From assembly GCA_049802235.1 (NCBI GenBank), contig JBARMB010000088.1:4802-68801 (forward strand): 64,000 nucleotides of DNA, read 5' to 3'. The position numbers and the translations under genes were made by a program. This DNA is from VBDM01 sp049802235. GTDB lineage: Bacteria > Pseudomonadota > Gammaproteobacteria > Burkholderiales > SG8-39. Positions 25,929 through 33,512 of this stretch are shown piece after piece. The first letter of the stretch is position 1. Each line of letters begins with the position of its first letter. Below the pieces are notes generated by a model. That model ran no database searches. It was not told where the DNA came from and saw nothing but the letters and a program-made list of their open reading frames with translations.

Positions 25929-27635
25929 ATGGCCCGCCCCGAAAAGATCAGGATCGGCGAACTTCTCGTCAGGCAAAACCTGATCAGCGAGGAGCAGTTG
26001 AAGTTCGCGCTCGATCAGCAAAAGAAATCCGGCCGGAAGCTGGGCCGCGTCATCGTCGAAAGCGGCTTCATGACCGAAGAGAGCGTGTCGGAAGCCCTCG
26101 CCAAGCAGCTCAACGTTCCGTTCATCAATCTGAAGGTCTTCGACCTGAACCCGAGCGTCGTAAAACTTTTGCCCGAAGCGCAGGCGCGGCGGTTCCGCGC
26201 GCTGGCGCTCGAAATGGCCGGCGATCGCGTACGCGTGGCCATGGTGGACCCCACCGACCTGTTTGTGTACGACGAGCTCGTCAAAATTCTCAGGCGGGAG
26301 ATCGAGCCGGCTGTGGTTACCGAGAGTGCGTTGCTGGCGACCTTCGACCGCATGTATCGACGGACCGAGGAGATCACGGGTCTGGCAAAAGAGCTTACCG
26401 CGGAGCTCGGCGAAACTCCGGTCGAATTCGGCGAACTCCTCCGGTTCACTCCGGGGCAGGAAGACGCTCCGGTCGTCAAGCTTCTCCAGACGGTTTTCGA
26501 AGAGTCAGTCAAGACGCGGGCGTCCGACATTCACTTCGAGCCCCAGGAGAAATATCTCCGCATCAGGTTCAGGATCGACGGAGTGCTTCACGTTCAGACC
26601 GATGCCGACTTGAAGATTGCCACGGCCGTGGCCCTGCGTCTGAAGCTGATGTCGGACCTGGATATCTCCGAGAAGCGTTTGCCGCAGGACGGTCGCTTCC
26701 ACATCAAGATCCGGAATGCACCGGTTGACGTCCGCATCTCGACCATGCCGACCCAGTATGGCGAGTCCATCGTCCTGCGTATTCTCAACCAGGCCACGGG
26801 GCTGCTGGGTCTGGAGAACCTCGGCATGGCGCCGGCCGTTCTCGACAGAATCCGCCACGCGATCGGCCGACACAGCGGGATGGTTTTGGTCACCGGACCG
26901 ACCGGCAGCGGGAAGACGACGACGCTCTACGCCGCGCTCAAGGAGCTGAACGGTACCGAGACCAAGATCATTACCGTGGAAGACCCGGTGGAATACCGCC
27001 TGCCGAACATCAACCAGGTGCAGATCTACGACAAGATCGATCTGACCTTCGATCGGGTTTTGCGCTCGGCGCTGCGGCAGGATCCCGACATCATTCTTGT
27101 CGGCGAAATCCGCGACCAGCTGACGGCGGAGATCGGCATGCGTGCGGCGATGACCGGTCACATGGTTCTCTCGACGCTGCACACCAACGATTCCATTTCG
27201 ACGCTGATCCGGCTGCTCGACATGGGCGTGCCTCGTTACATGGTTGCGTTGTCGGTGAATCTGGTGCTTGCACAGCGCCTTGTCCGGCTGATCTGCAGCA
27301 CGTGTGCCCAGCCGCATCCGCTCGCCCCGAATGAGCATGAATGGCTCAAGTCCGAACTCGGCGCGAAAGTCGACGGCTATCGCTACATGCGCGGGACCGG
27401 ATGCTCGAATTGCGCCAACACCGGATATCTCGGTCGGACGGGCGTATACGAAATGCTCGAAATGACCAATCCACTCGTCGAAGCGATCAACCGCGAAGAC
27501 ATGGGTGCCTATATTCGCGCTGCCAAGGAGCAGATCGGGAGCCATACCCTCCGGAACGACGCGGTCCGGCTCGTTACCTCGGGTCAGACAACGATCGGGG
27601 AAGCCATGCGAGTGACCAACGAGTTCGAGGACTGA
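25929..27635 (+). CDS. mshE: MSHA pilus assembly ATPase MshE
   Basis: A 568-residue GspE/PilB-family extension motor. The N-terminal MshEN-type domain (residues 1-140; IRIGELLVRQNLISEEQL, LNVPFINL) often binds cyclic-di-GMP in relatives. The ATPase core has Walker A GPTGSGKT at 323-330, the Asp box DPDIILVGEIRD and His box TLHTNDSI, plus the zinc-type CSTC and CSNC pairs. The locus context (mshG, mshF, pilins, mshQ) identifies it as MSHA. The binding residues for cyclic-di-GMP were not verified individually. Start ATG 25929 has only a weak ribosome site. First gene of the structural half of the locus. Confidence 0.94.
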   Translation: MARPEKIRIGELLVRQNLISEEQLKFALDQQKKSGRKLGRVIVESGFMTEESVSEALAKQLNVPFINLKVFDLNPSVVKLLPEAQARRFRALALEMAGDRVRVAMVDPTDLFVYDELVKILRREIEPAVVTESALLATFDRMYRRTEEITGLAKELTAELGETPVEFGELLRFTPGQEDAPVVKLLQTVFEESVKTRASDIHFEPQEKYLRIRFRIDGVLHVQTDADLKIATAVALRLKLMSDLDISEKRLPQDGRFHIKIRNAPVDVRISTMPTQYGESIVLRILNQATGLLGLENLGMAPAVLDRIRHAIGRHSGMVLVTGPTGSGKTTTLYAALKELNGTETKIITVEDPVEYRLPNINQVQIYDKIDLTFDRVLRSALRQDPDIILVGEIRDQLTAEIGMRAAMTGHMVLSTLHTNDSISTLIRLLDMGVPRYMVALSVNLVLAQRLVRLICSTCAQPHPLAPNEHEWLKSELGAKVDGYRYMRGTGCSNCANTGYLGRTGVYEMLEMTNPLVEAINREDMGAYIRAAKEQIGSHTLRNDAVRLVTSGQTTIGEAMRVTNEFED

Positions 27636-27641
27636 GCCGGC

Positions 27642-28871
27642 ATGCCGAGTTTCGTCTACAAGGGGCGAAAGAGCGGCGGCGAACTTGTGCAAGGGGCCGT
27701 CGAAGCGGCGAATTCCTCGGCGGCCGCCGACCAGGTTTTGGGTCTCGGTCTCACGCCGATCGAGATCGCCGAAACCGGCGCAAAGGAAAGTGCGGCTCCG
27801 GGCATACAATGGAACCAGCTCTTCGCCAGCAAAATCCTTGCGCTCGACGTCATGATGTTCAGCCGGCAGCTGTACACGCTGCTCAAGGCCGGTGTCCCGA
27901 TCATGCGTGCGCTCACCGGGCTGCAGGAATCGTCGATCAATCCGTCGATGAAGCAGGTGATCCAGGACGTGAAGACGAGCCTCGATTCCGGCCGCGAGCT
28001 TTCCCTGTCCTTTGCGCGCCATCCCAAGGTATTCACGCCGTTTTATCTGTCGATGGTTCGTGTCGGCGAGATTACCGGACGGCTGGAGGACGTGTTCCTG
28101 AACGTCTTCCGGCATCTGGAGTTCGAGCAGTTCATGCGGGAACAGGTCAAGTCGGCGTTGCGATATCCCAGCTTTGTAGTCGCTGCAATGGCCGTGGCGA
28201 TCGTGGTGATCAATATCTTCGTGATCCCCGCCTTTGCAAAGGTATTCGCCGGATTCGGCGCCGAGCTTCCCCTCATGACCCGGATCCTGGTCGGCTTCTC
28301 CAACTTCATGATCGCCTGGTGGCCGGCGATGCTGCTGGGCCTGGTAGGCGGGATCTTCGGATTCCGAAATTGGACGAATACCGAAATCGGCCGCCTGCGA
28401 TGGGACAGGATGAAGCTGTCGATACCGGTGGCGGGAAAGATCATCCAGAAAGCCACCCTGGCGAGATTTGCGCGAAGCTTCGCATTGGCGATCAAGAGCG
28501 GCGTTCCCATCGTGCAGGCGATCGGCGTCGTCGCGCAGACGGTTGACAACGCCTATATCGCACAGAAAGTGGAAAAGATGCGCGACGGGATCGAACGCGG
28601 CGACAGCGTGCTGAGGACCGCGGCCATCAGCCAGGTATTTACCCCAGTCGTGCTGCAGATGATTGCGGTGGGAGAGGAGTCCGGGGCGATTGAAGAAATG
28701 ATGGACGAGATTGCCGGGATGTACCAGCGGGACGTCGAATACGAGCTGAAGATGCTGGGACAGCAAATCGAGCCGATCCTGATCGTTTTCCTGGGAGTGC
28801 TTGTTCTGATACTTGCGCTGGGGATATTCCTGCCGATCTGGGACCTGGGCAGGGTGGCTCTACCCAAATGA
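27642..28871 (+). CDS. mshG: MSHA platform protein MshG (GspF/PilC family)
   Basis: A 409-residue polytopic inner-membrane protein with the duplicated T2SSF domain (about residues 70-195 and 270-395). Membrane helices lie near residues 170-200, 215-240 and 375-400. The FSRQLYTLLKAGVPIMRAL and RFARSFALAIKSGVPIVQAI segments are the repeated domain cores. It anchors the pilus motor MshE and rotates during assembly by analogy with PilC. It starts 6 bp after mshE and overlaps mshF by 4 bp (ATGA). Confidence 0.95.
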   Translation: MPSFVYKGRKSGGELVQGAVEAANSSAAADQVLGLGLTPIEIAETGAKESAAPGIQWNQLFASKILALDVMMFSRQLYTLLKAGVPIMRALTGLQESSINPSMKQVIQDVKTSLDSGRELSLSFARHPKVFTPFYLSMVRVGEITGRLEDVFLNVFRHLEFEQFMREQVKSALRYPSFVVAAMAVAIVVINIFVIPAFAKVFAGFGAELPLMTRILVGFSNFMIAWWPAMLLGLVGGIFGFRNWTNTEIGRLRWDRMKLSIPVAGKIIQKATLARFARSFALAIKSGVPIVQAIGVVAQTVDNAYIAQKVEKMRDGIERGDSVLRTAAISQVFTPVVLQMIAVGEESGAIEEMMDEIAGMYQRDVEYELKMLGQQIEPILIVFLGVLVLILALGIFLPIWDLGRVALPK

Positions 28872-29407
28872 ATCCGCTGGCGAGCGGCAATGGCTGCCGC
28901 CGGCCATCCAGCGGGGAGCATGGCTTCAGCCGGTTTGAGTTCTTCGTCGCCGCGGGCGTCATCAGTCTGATCGCGGCGTTGCTGCTCGACCGCCTGCTGG
29001 GCTACCAGGAATACGCCGAAAGAACGGCCATGGAGCTTACCGTCGTCAATATGCGTAGCGGGCTGCGACTGCGTACGGCCGAGCTCATGACGCAGGACCG
29101 GTTGCACGAGGTCGGGAAATTAATCAACGAGAACCCCGTGCGTTGGCTGGAAACACCGCCACCCAACTATCTGGGAGAACTCGCCCATCCTGTGCCGACA
29201 ACTCTGCCGCAGGGAAACTGGTACTTCGATACGACGACGCGCGAATTGGTCTATCTGCCGCGCGACAACCTTTTTTTCATGACACCCTGGCGCGACCGAA
29301 AGGAAGCAATGCGGTTTCAAGTCATAAGCGTGCGCCAGGCACTGGGAAAGGAAGAGAAATCCGAGTCTCGAATCGAATGGGCGACATTGGCCCGTATAAA
29401 TCCTTGA
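28868..29407 (+). CDS. mshF: MSHA biogenesis protein MshF, pilin-like
   Basis: A 179-residue pseudopilin-like protein. The processing-like site is GEHG followed by FSRFEFFVAAGVISLIAALL, so the Glu at +5 and the hydrophobic N-terminal helix are kept. The mature domain is polar and aromatic, with no known enzymatic motif. By position directly after mshE and mshG, it is MshF, a minor component of the MSHA system. Overlaps mshG by 4 bp. Confidence 0.85.
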   Translation: MNPLASGNGCRRPSSGEHGFSRFEFFVAAGVISLIAALLLDRLLGYQEYAERTAMELTVVNMRSGLRLRTAELMTQDRLHEVGKLINENPVRWLETPPPNYLGELAHPVPTTLPQGNWYFDTTTRELVYLPRDNLFFMTPWRDRKEAMRFQVISVRQALGKEEKSESRIEWATLARINP

Positions 29408-29606
29408 CACAGATCATACTTCTGAATAGAAGGGCCTGTTGCTGCGGGTCATCAAGCGTACAACAGCGAGACCTTTTATCAAAAGTGTGATGCAATTGAC
29501 TGTTTTTCTAGTATATTGGCGGAAAATGGGTGCCTGGAAAATGCTGGCGGGTGAACGTGTTACGGCACACCCTATAACCCCGGATAGCAGATAGCAAGGA
29601 GAACAC
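29408..29606. promoter_or_regulatory. AT-rich leader before the pilin genes
   Basis: This 199-bp gap is much richer in A and T than neighbouring DNA. It contains TTGACT (about 29495-29500) and TATATT (about 29511-29516), but their spacing of roughly 10 bp is too short for a standard promoter. A separate promoter here would fit the need for high pilin expression. AAGGAG precedes the GTG start at 29607. Confidence 0.45.
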
Positions 29607-30092
29607 GTGAATCACAAACAGAACGGCTTTACCCTGATCGAGCTGGTCGTCGTCATATCGATCATTGCGATCCTGGCGGCAATAGCCATGCCGCGCTTCA
29701 TTAACCTGCAGACCCAGGCGCGCATTGCCAAGCTCAACGGCGTTCTTGGTTCGGTCAAATCCGCCTCCGCGCTCGCGCACGCGGGCTGTCTGGTCGACTT
29801 GGCCGGCCTCACCACGCCCTCCACCTGTACGGTGGCGGCTGGAACGGTAAGCATGGAAGGAACGGCAGTAACTATGGTCAGTGAATATCCTGCAGCAACC
29901 GCTGCGGGGATCGCTGCTGCGGCACAAATCGTTTCTGGTCAGGACGGAATTTTCGTAACCGTTGCCAATCCGATGTTCATCGATTTAGGAACGGCAGCCA
30001 ATCCAACCTGCCGGATTTCTTATACTCAGGCGACCGCCGGTCCTCCTATTACTGCACCTCTTATCACGTTGGTAAGCACCGCGGGTTGCTGA
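29607..30092 (+). CDS. MSHA-type prepilin (MshB/MshA-like)
   Basis: A 161-residue type IV prepilin with a short leader MNHKQNG and then FTLIELVVVISIIAIL, the peptidase-processed N-methylated helix with Glu5. Cys near the C-terminus (residue 160) and Cys 72, 83 suggest disulfides that shape the pilin D-region. GTG start at 29607 has a strong AAGGAG ribosome site. It precedes the mshA-like pilin by 57 bp. By order it would be MshB, but the sequence is nearly as pilin-like as the next gene, so either could be the major subunit. Confidence 0.9.
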   Translation: MNHKQNGFTLIELVVVISIIAILAAIAMPRFINLQTQARIAKLNGVLGSVKSASALAHAGCLVDLAGLTTPSTCTVAAGTVSMEGTAVTMVSEYPAATAAGIAAAAQIVSGQDGIFVTVANPMFIDLGTAANPTCRISYTQATAGPPITAPLITLVSTAGC

Positions 30093-30149
30093 TTGTTTTC
30101 AACTTAGTCTGATATTCGATGGGAAATTTCTTTGCCAAGGAGATGAGTC

Positions 30150-30551
30150 ATGCGTAAGTTACAAGCGGGTTTTACCTTGATCGAGCTGGTGGTGGTGATC
30201 GTGATTCTGGGTATTCTGGCGGCGGTGGCGTTGCCGAAGTTCATCGACTTGTCCGCTGAAGCCAACACTGCAGCCGCGGCGGGTATCGCTGGTGGTATCT
30301 CTTCGGCTGCCGCGGTGAACTACGCTGCCCGCAAAGCTAGCGCCGGCGCTAAGGGTGTTGCCTTTACGTCTGCGACCGCATGTACTACAGCGGCCATTAA
30401 CCCCATCATGCAGGCCCCCATACCAGCTACTATGACGATCGCTGGCGCTGCGGATTGCTCTCTCGTGGCGAATGATGGAACTGCTTTTAGCTGCACCGTT
30501 ACTCCGGCTACGGGCGCGGCGGCAACGGCAACCGTGATCTGCGCCCAATAA
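30150..30551 (+). CDS. mshA: MSHA major pilin, MshA-like
   Basis: A 133-residue prepilin with leader MRKLQAG and mature helix FTLIELVVVIVILGIL. The rest is an Ala/Thr-rich globular domain with Cys at about 84, 104, 115 and 131, which is the sort of pattern seen in MshA proteins. A good AAGGAG ribosome site precedes ATG 30150. It is the smallest and most pilin-like gene in the cluster, and lies where mshA does in other MSHA loci. It is followed by a REP-like hairpin. Confidence 0.93.
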   Translation: MRKLQAGFTLIELVVVIVILGILAAVALPKFIDLSAEANTAAAAGIAGGISSAAAVNYAARKASAGAKGVAFTSATACTTAAINPIMQAPIPATMTIAGAADCSLVANDGTAFSCTVTPATGAAATATVICAQ

Positions 30552-30849
30552 TGAAATAGAATGAAATAGGGGACAGACCCCTATTTCCACGCGTAATTAT
30601 TGGGTTGAGCATGCTCTGAGACCCCCGTGGGGGCCCGGTCTCCCCAATACGCACTGGACCCTCTACGTCAGACACTGGAATGTCGGGTTGCCCGGGCATC
30701 GCGCTGACGCCACGTTTGCCTGGTTGCGGTCAGGATGACTTTCCAGGATGCGCATAGGGAGTGACAGCGTCGCCGGGGCGGATTGCCCGTCCCCGTCCCC
30801 GTCCCCGGCCGCGGAACCTGGAGGCGCCGCCCGTGATGGCGAGAAAGCC
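30552..30849. other. Pilin-to-mshC gap with REP-like hairpin
   Basis: A 298-bp gap. GAAATAGGGG (30563-30572) and CCCCTATTTC (30578-30587) form an exact hairpin with loop ACAGA. This resembles the REP-type palindrome often linked to RAYT transposases and may attenuate transcription after the pilin gene. The remainder has short GC-rich runs (CCCCGT repeats near 30788). An ATG at 30748 opens the mshC frame early, but the homologous start is at 30850. Confidence 0.6.
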
Positions 30850-31395
30850 ATGTCGGTAGTCCAAGTGGCAACCCGTTTCCGCTTCCGGTCGAGGCCGGCG
30901 CCGCCGTCGAGCCCAGCCCGGAGCGCTCGGCATTCAGGTTTCACGCTCGTCGAGCTGGTCACCATTATGGGGCTCATCGGCATCCTTGCAGTCGTTGCGC
31001 TGCCCAGATTGGCCGGTCGAATCACGTTCGACACCCGCGGCTACGCCGACCGGGTCCGCGGTGCGTTTCAATACGCGCAGAAGGTTGCGGTGGCGGAGAG
31101 GCGCAATGTCTGCGCTTTGGTCACATCCAGTTCCGTAAGCCTGAGCAAATCCGCCTCTGAGGGCGCTGGCGTCGCCTGCACCCTCGCGCTCCTCGATCCG
31201 ACCACGGGCGCGGCGTTCAACGCTGCCGCGCCTGCGGGGGTCAGCGTCAGCTCATCGGTGTCGCCGGTGATTTTCGATGGGCTCGGCCAGAACGTGGACG
31301 CCGCCGGGACGCCCCAACCGACTGTTACGGTGACCGTCAGCGGCGATTTCACGACGACGATCACGGTCGAGAAGGTGACCGGCTATGCACGCTGA
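30850..31395 (+). CDS. mshC: MSHA minor pilin MshC (GspH-like)
   Basis: A 181-residue pseudopilin. A rather long basic leader ends SARHSG, followed by FTLVELVTIMGLIGIL with Glu5 present. The Thr-rich C-terminal half fits a beta domain. The frame is open from 30748, but I use ATG 30850 with GAGAAAG upstream. The stop region overlaps the mshD start by 11 bp. It probably primes pilus assembly or caps the tip with MshD and MshO. Confidence 0.85.
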   Translation: MSVVQVATRFRFRSRPAPPSSPARSARHSGFTLVELVTIMGLIGILAVVALPRLAGRITFDTRGYADRVRGAFQYAQKVAVAERRNVCALVTSSSVSLSKSASEGAGVACTLALLDPTTGAAFNAAAPAGVSVSSSVSPVIFDGLGQNVDAAGTPQPTVTVTVSGDFTTTITVEKVTGYAR

Positions 31396-31861
31396 CCGGG
31401 CAGGGCGGCCGCGAGCGGCCGGGTTCTCGCTGATCGAGACGATCGTTTTTATCGTCATCGTCAGCGTAGCGCTGGTGGGCGTCCTGTCGGTGCTGAACCT
31501 GACCGCAGCGCGGAGCGCTGATCCCATGCAGATCAAGCAGGCGGTCGCAATCGGCGAAGGCTTCATCGACGAGATTTTTTCCCGCGATTATTCAAATCCG
31601 GCCGGCTATGCCGGTCCGTCCACGGATCCGCGCAGCAAATTCGCGGACGTGGACGACTATAACGGCTATGTGGCGACGACAACGCCGGGAATCTACACGC
31701 GCGGCGGCACATCCATCGCGGGTCTGACGCAGTACTCGGTGACCGTTTCCGTGGCGCCGGAGGCGGCGATCAACGGGGTGCCCATGAAGGCGATCACGGT
31801 TACCGTCACCGATCCTTCGGGCAACACCTATCCGTTCTCCGCGTACAAGGCGAACTACTAG
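31385..31861 (+). CDS. mshD: MSHA minor pilin MshD
   Basis: A 158-residue pseudopilin with leader ending RAAG and mature FSLIETIVFIVIVSVALVGVL (Glu5 kept). The rest includes AVAIGEGFIDEIFSRDYSNPAGY, a typical GspI/MshD-like feature. Its start overlaps the end of mshC. It is a candidate tip component. Length and order agree with MshD in gammaproteobacterial MSHA loci. Confidence 0.86.
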   Translation: MHADRAGRPRAAGFSLIETIVFIVIVSVALVGVLSVLNLTAARSADPMQIKQAVAIGEGFIDEIFSRDYSNPAGYAGPSTDPRSKFADVDDYNGYVATTTPGIYTRGGTSIAGLTQYSVTVSVAPEAAINGVPMKAITVTVTDPSGNTYPFSAYKANY

Positions 31862-31868
31862 GCCGGCC

Positions 31869-32696
31869 ATGCGCAAGACCGCACGAAAATCCGCGCTCTT
31901 CCCGACCGGGTTTACACTGATGGAGCTGGTGATGACCCTCGTCATCCTCGGCATCGTCTCGGCCATGGTCGCGGTGTTTCTGCAAAAGCCCATCCAGGGC
32001 TACTTCGACGCGACACGCCGCGCGCAGCTTGTCGATGCGGCCGACTTCGCGCTGCGGCGGATTGCGCGCGACCTGGCAACCGCGGTCCCGAACAGCGTGC
32101 GCTCGGATGCCACCCGGCAATTCATGGAGCTGCTTCAGTCGCGCTCGGGAGGGCGCTACTGCAACGCAGCCGACTGCGGCAACCCGCTCCTCGATGCGGA
32201 CACCACGTTCTCGGTCATCGGTCCCGCCGTGAGCGTCGCTACCGGGGACTCCGTGGTAATCGGCAACCTGCCCAATTCCGGGTGCGACGCGTATTCAGCC
32301 GCGAGCCCCAACCGGCGTTCGCTGAATTTCGTGAGTTCCCCGACTGCGACGATTCAGTTCACCGGCGCGGCCTTTTCCAGCAGTTGCGCGGAAATCACCA
32401 ACCGTGTCGAGATCGTGGCGGGACCGGTCACTTATGCCTGCGATAGTGCTACCCAAACGCTGTGGCGATATTCCGGCTACGCGATTCAGGCTTCGCAGCC
32501 CGCCTCGATCGCCACGCTCGATGGGCTTGCGGGGGTGGTCAAGGCCGCTCTTGCCACGAACGTGAACTGCGCGGGGACAAGCCTCGACGCCGCGGCGGTC
32601 GGCGAAGGTCTCGTCGAGCTGCGCATCCAGTTGCAGGACTCGAGCGGCGAGAGCGTCAACCTGTACCGGCAGGTCAAAGTGGACAACACGCCGTGA
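31869..32696 (+). CDS. mshO: MSHA minor pilin MshO (GspJ-like)
   Basis: A 275-residue pseudopilin with leader ending FPTG and FTLMELVMTLVILGIV (Glu5). Two Cys pairs (YCNAADCG; SSSCAE and later CDS) suggest disulfides. The RIARDLATAVPNSVR segment is the GspJ-like region. It begins 7 bp after mshD and is followed by a GTGA junction with mshP. A part of the pilus tip complex by analogy. Confidence 0.86.
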   Translation: MRKTARKSALFPTGFTLMELVMTLVILGIVSAMVAVFLQKPIQGYFDATRRAQLVDAADFALRRIARDLATAVPNSVRSDATRQFMELLQSRSGGRYCNAADCGNPLLDADTTFSVIGPAVSVATGDSVVIGNLPNSGCDAYSAASPNRRSLNFVSSPTATIQFTGAAFSSSCAEITNRVEIVAGPVTYACDSATQTLWRYSGYAIQASQPASIATLDGLAGVVKAALATNVNCAGTSLDAAAVGEGLVELRIQLQDSSGESVNLYRQVKVDNTP

Positions 32697-32710
32697 GCGG
32701 AAACGAAGCC

Positions 32711-33238
32711 ATGAATGCTCGGCGGCCAATGGCCGCTCCCGCGGCAGCGAGCGGGGAAAGGGGCTTCGGGCTGTTCGCCGCCATCGCGATACTGGTGATT
32801 CTCGCCGTCCTCGGCGCCGCCATCGTCTCGGTGACGGGGCTGCGAAGCAGCTCCACCGCGATCGATGTGCTCGGCTCGCGCGCACTGCTTGCGGCGAGGG
32901 CGGGGATCGAATGGAACATGTACCGCATCCAGAACCCGGAGACGAATCCGACCGTCGTGCCGCCCTTCATCTGTCCGGTTACGGCAACCAACCTGAGTTT
33001 CGGCGGAGTCCTGTCCGACTTCACGGTAACGGTATCGCCCTGTACGACGACAACTGCGACGGAAGCCGGGAACACCGTGCGGGTCTATCAAATCGTCGCG
33101 ACTGCCTGCAACTTCCCGGCCGGCGGTGCATGCCCGAACAACGCCAGCACCAACCCCTCCTACGTGGAGCGGAAGATCACCGTGCTGACCGAAACGTGCA
33201 GGTTGCTGCCGGGGGCGGGTGTGGGGCCGAGCTGCTAG
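32711..33238 (+). CDS. mshP: MSHA biogenesis protein MshP
   Basis: A 175-residue inner-membrane or secreted protein with the pilin-like N-terminus SGERG followed by FGLFAAIAILVILAVLGAAIV. The Glu5 of ordinary pilins is absent, as in other MshP. Several Cys occur in the C-terminal half (CPV, CTTT, CNFPAGGACPNN, CRLLPGAGVGPSC). ATG 32711 is chosen; a GTG at 32693 overlapping the mshO stop (GTGA) is an equal alternative, adding six residues. It precedes mshQ by a 274-bp gap. Confidence 0.8.
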   Translation: MNARRPMAAPAAASGERGFGLFAAIAILVILAVLGAAIVSVTGLRSSSTAIDVLGSRALLAARAGIEWNMYRIQNPETNPTVVPPFICPVTATNLSFGGVLSDFTVTVSPCTTTTATEAGNTVRVYQIVATACNFPAGGACPNNASTNPSYVERKITVLTETCRLLPGAGVGPSC

Positions 33239-33512
33239 CGAGACAAATGCCCGAGAAGAAAGCAGTGCCCTTAATGCGCCGTGCCCGCGCCACGGTGCGT
33301 GTGTGGGTGAGTTGACAATTCGATGGTGGAGTGGCGAGCACGACTCGTTGTGATGAAAAGATAGGGGTTTGGCCTTCATGAAAAAATTTGCGCTATTCCT
33401 ATGTTTGCCATCCTCCAAACGGTGGCGCACGTTCCCTGCCGCTGTCTGGCGAAGCGCCGGGGCGAATGCCCGAAGGGCATAAGGGCCGCGAAGAATGTAA
33501 TGGAGAAGAGAA
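33239..33512. other. Gap between mshP and mshQ
   Basis: A 274-bp stretch with mixed composition. It contains TTGACA at about 33314 but no well-spaced -10. A hypothetical 22-codon ORF (start 33247) has no clear merit. The last part has GGAGAAGAGAA, a strong ribosome site for mshQ. Possibly a separate promoter region for mshQ. Confidence 0.35.

Noticed and set aside
26505..28766. A long minus-strand frame opposite mshE and mshG
   Set aside because: His/Arg-rich shadow of two firmly identified genes.
33247..33315. A 22-codon ORF between mshP and mshQ
   Set aside because: No ribosome site and no family; the codon pattern is not convincing.
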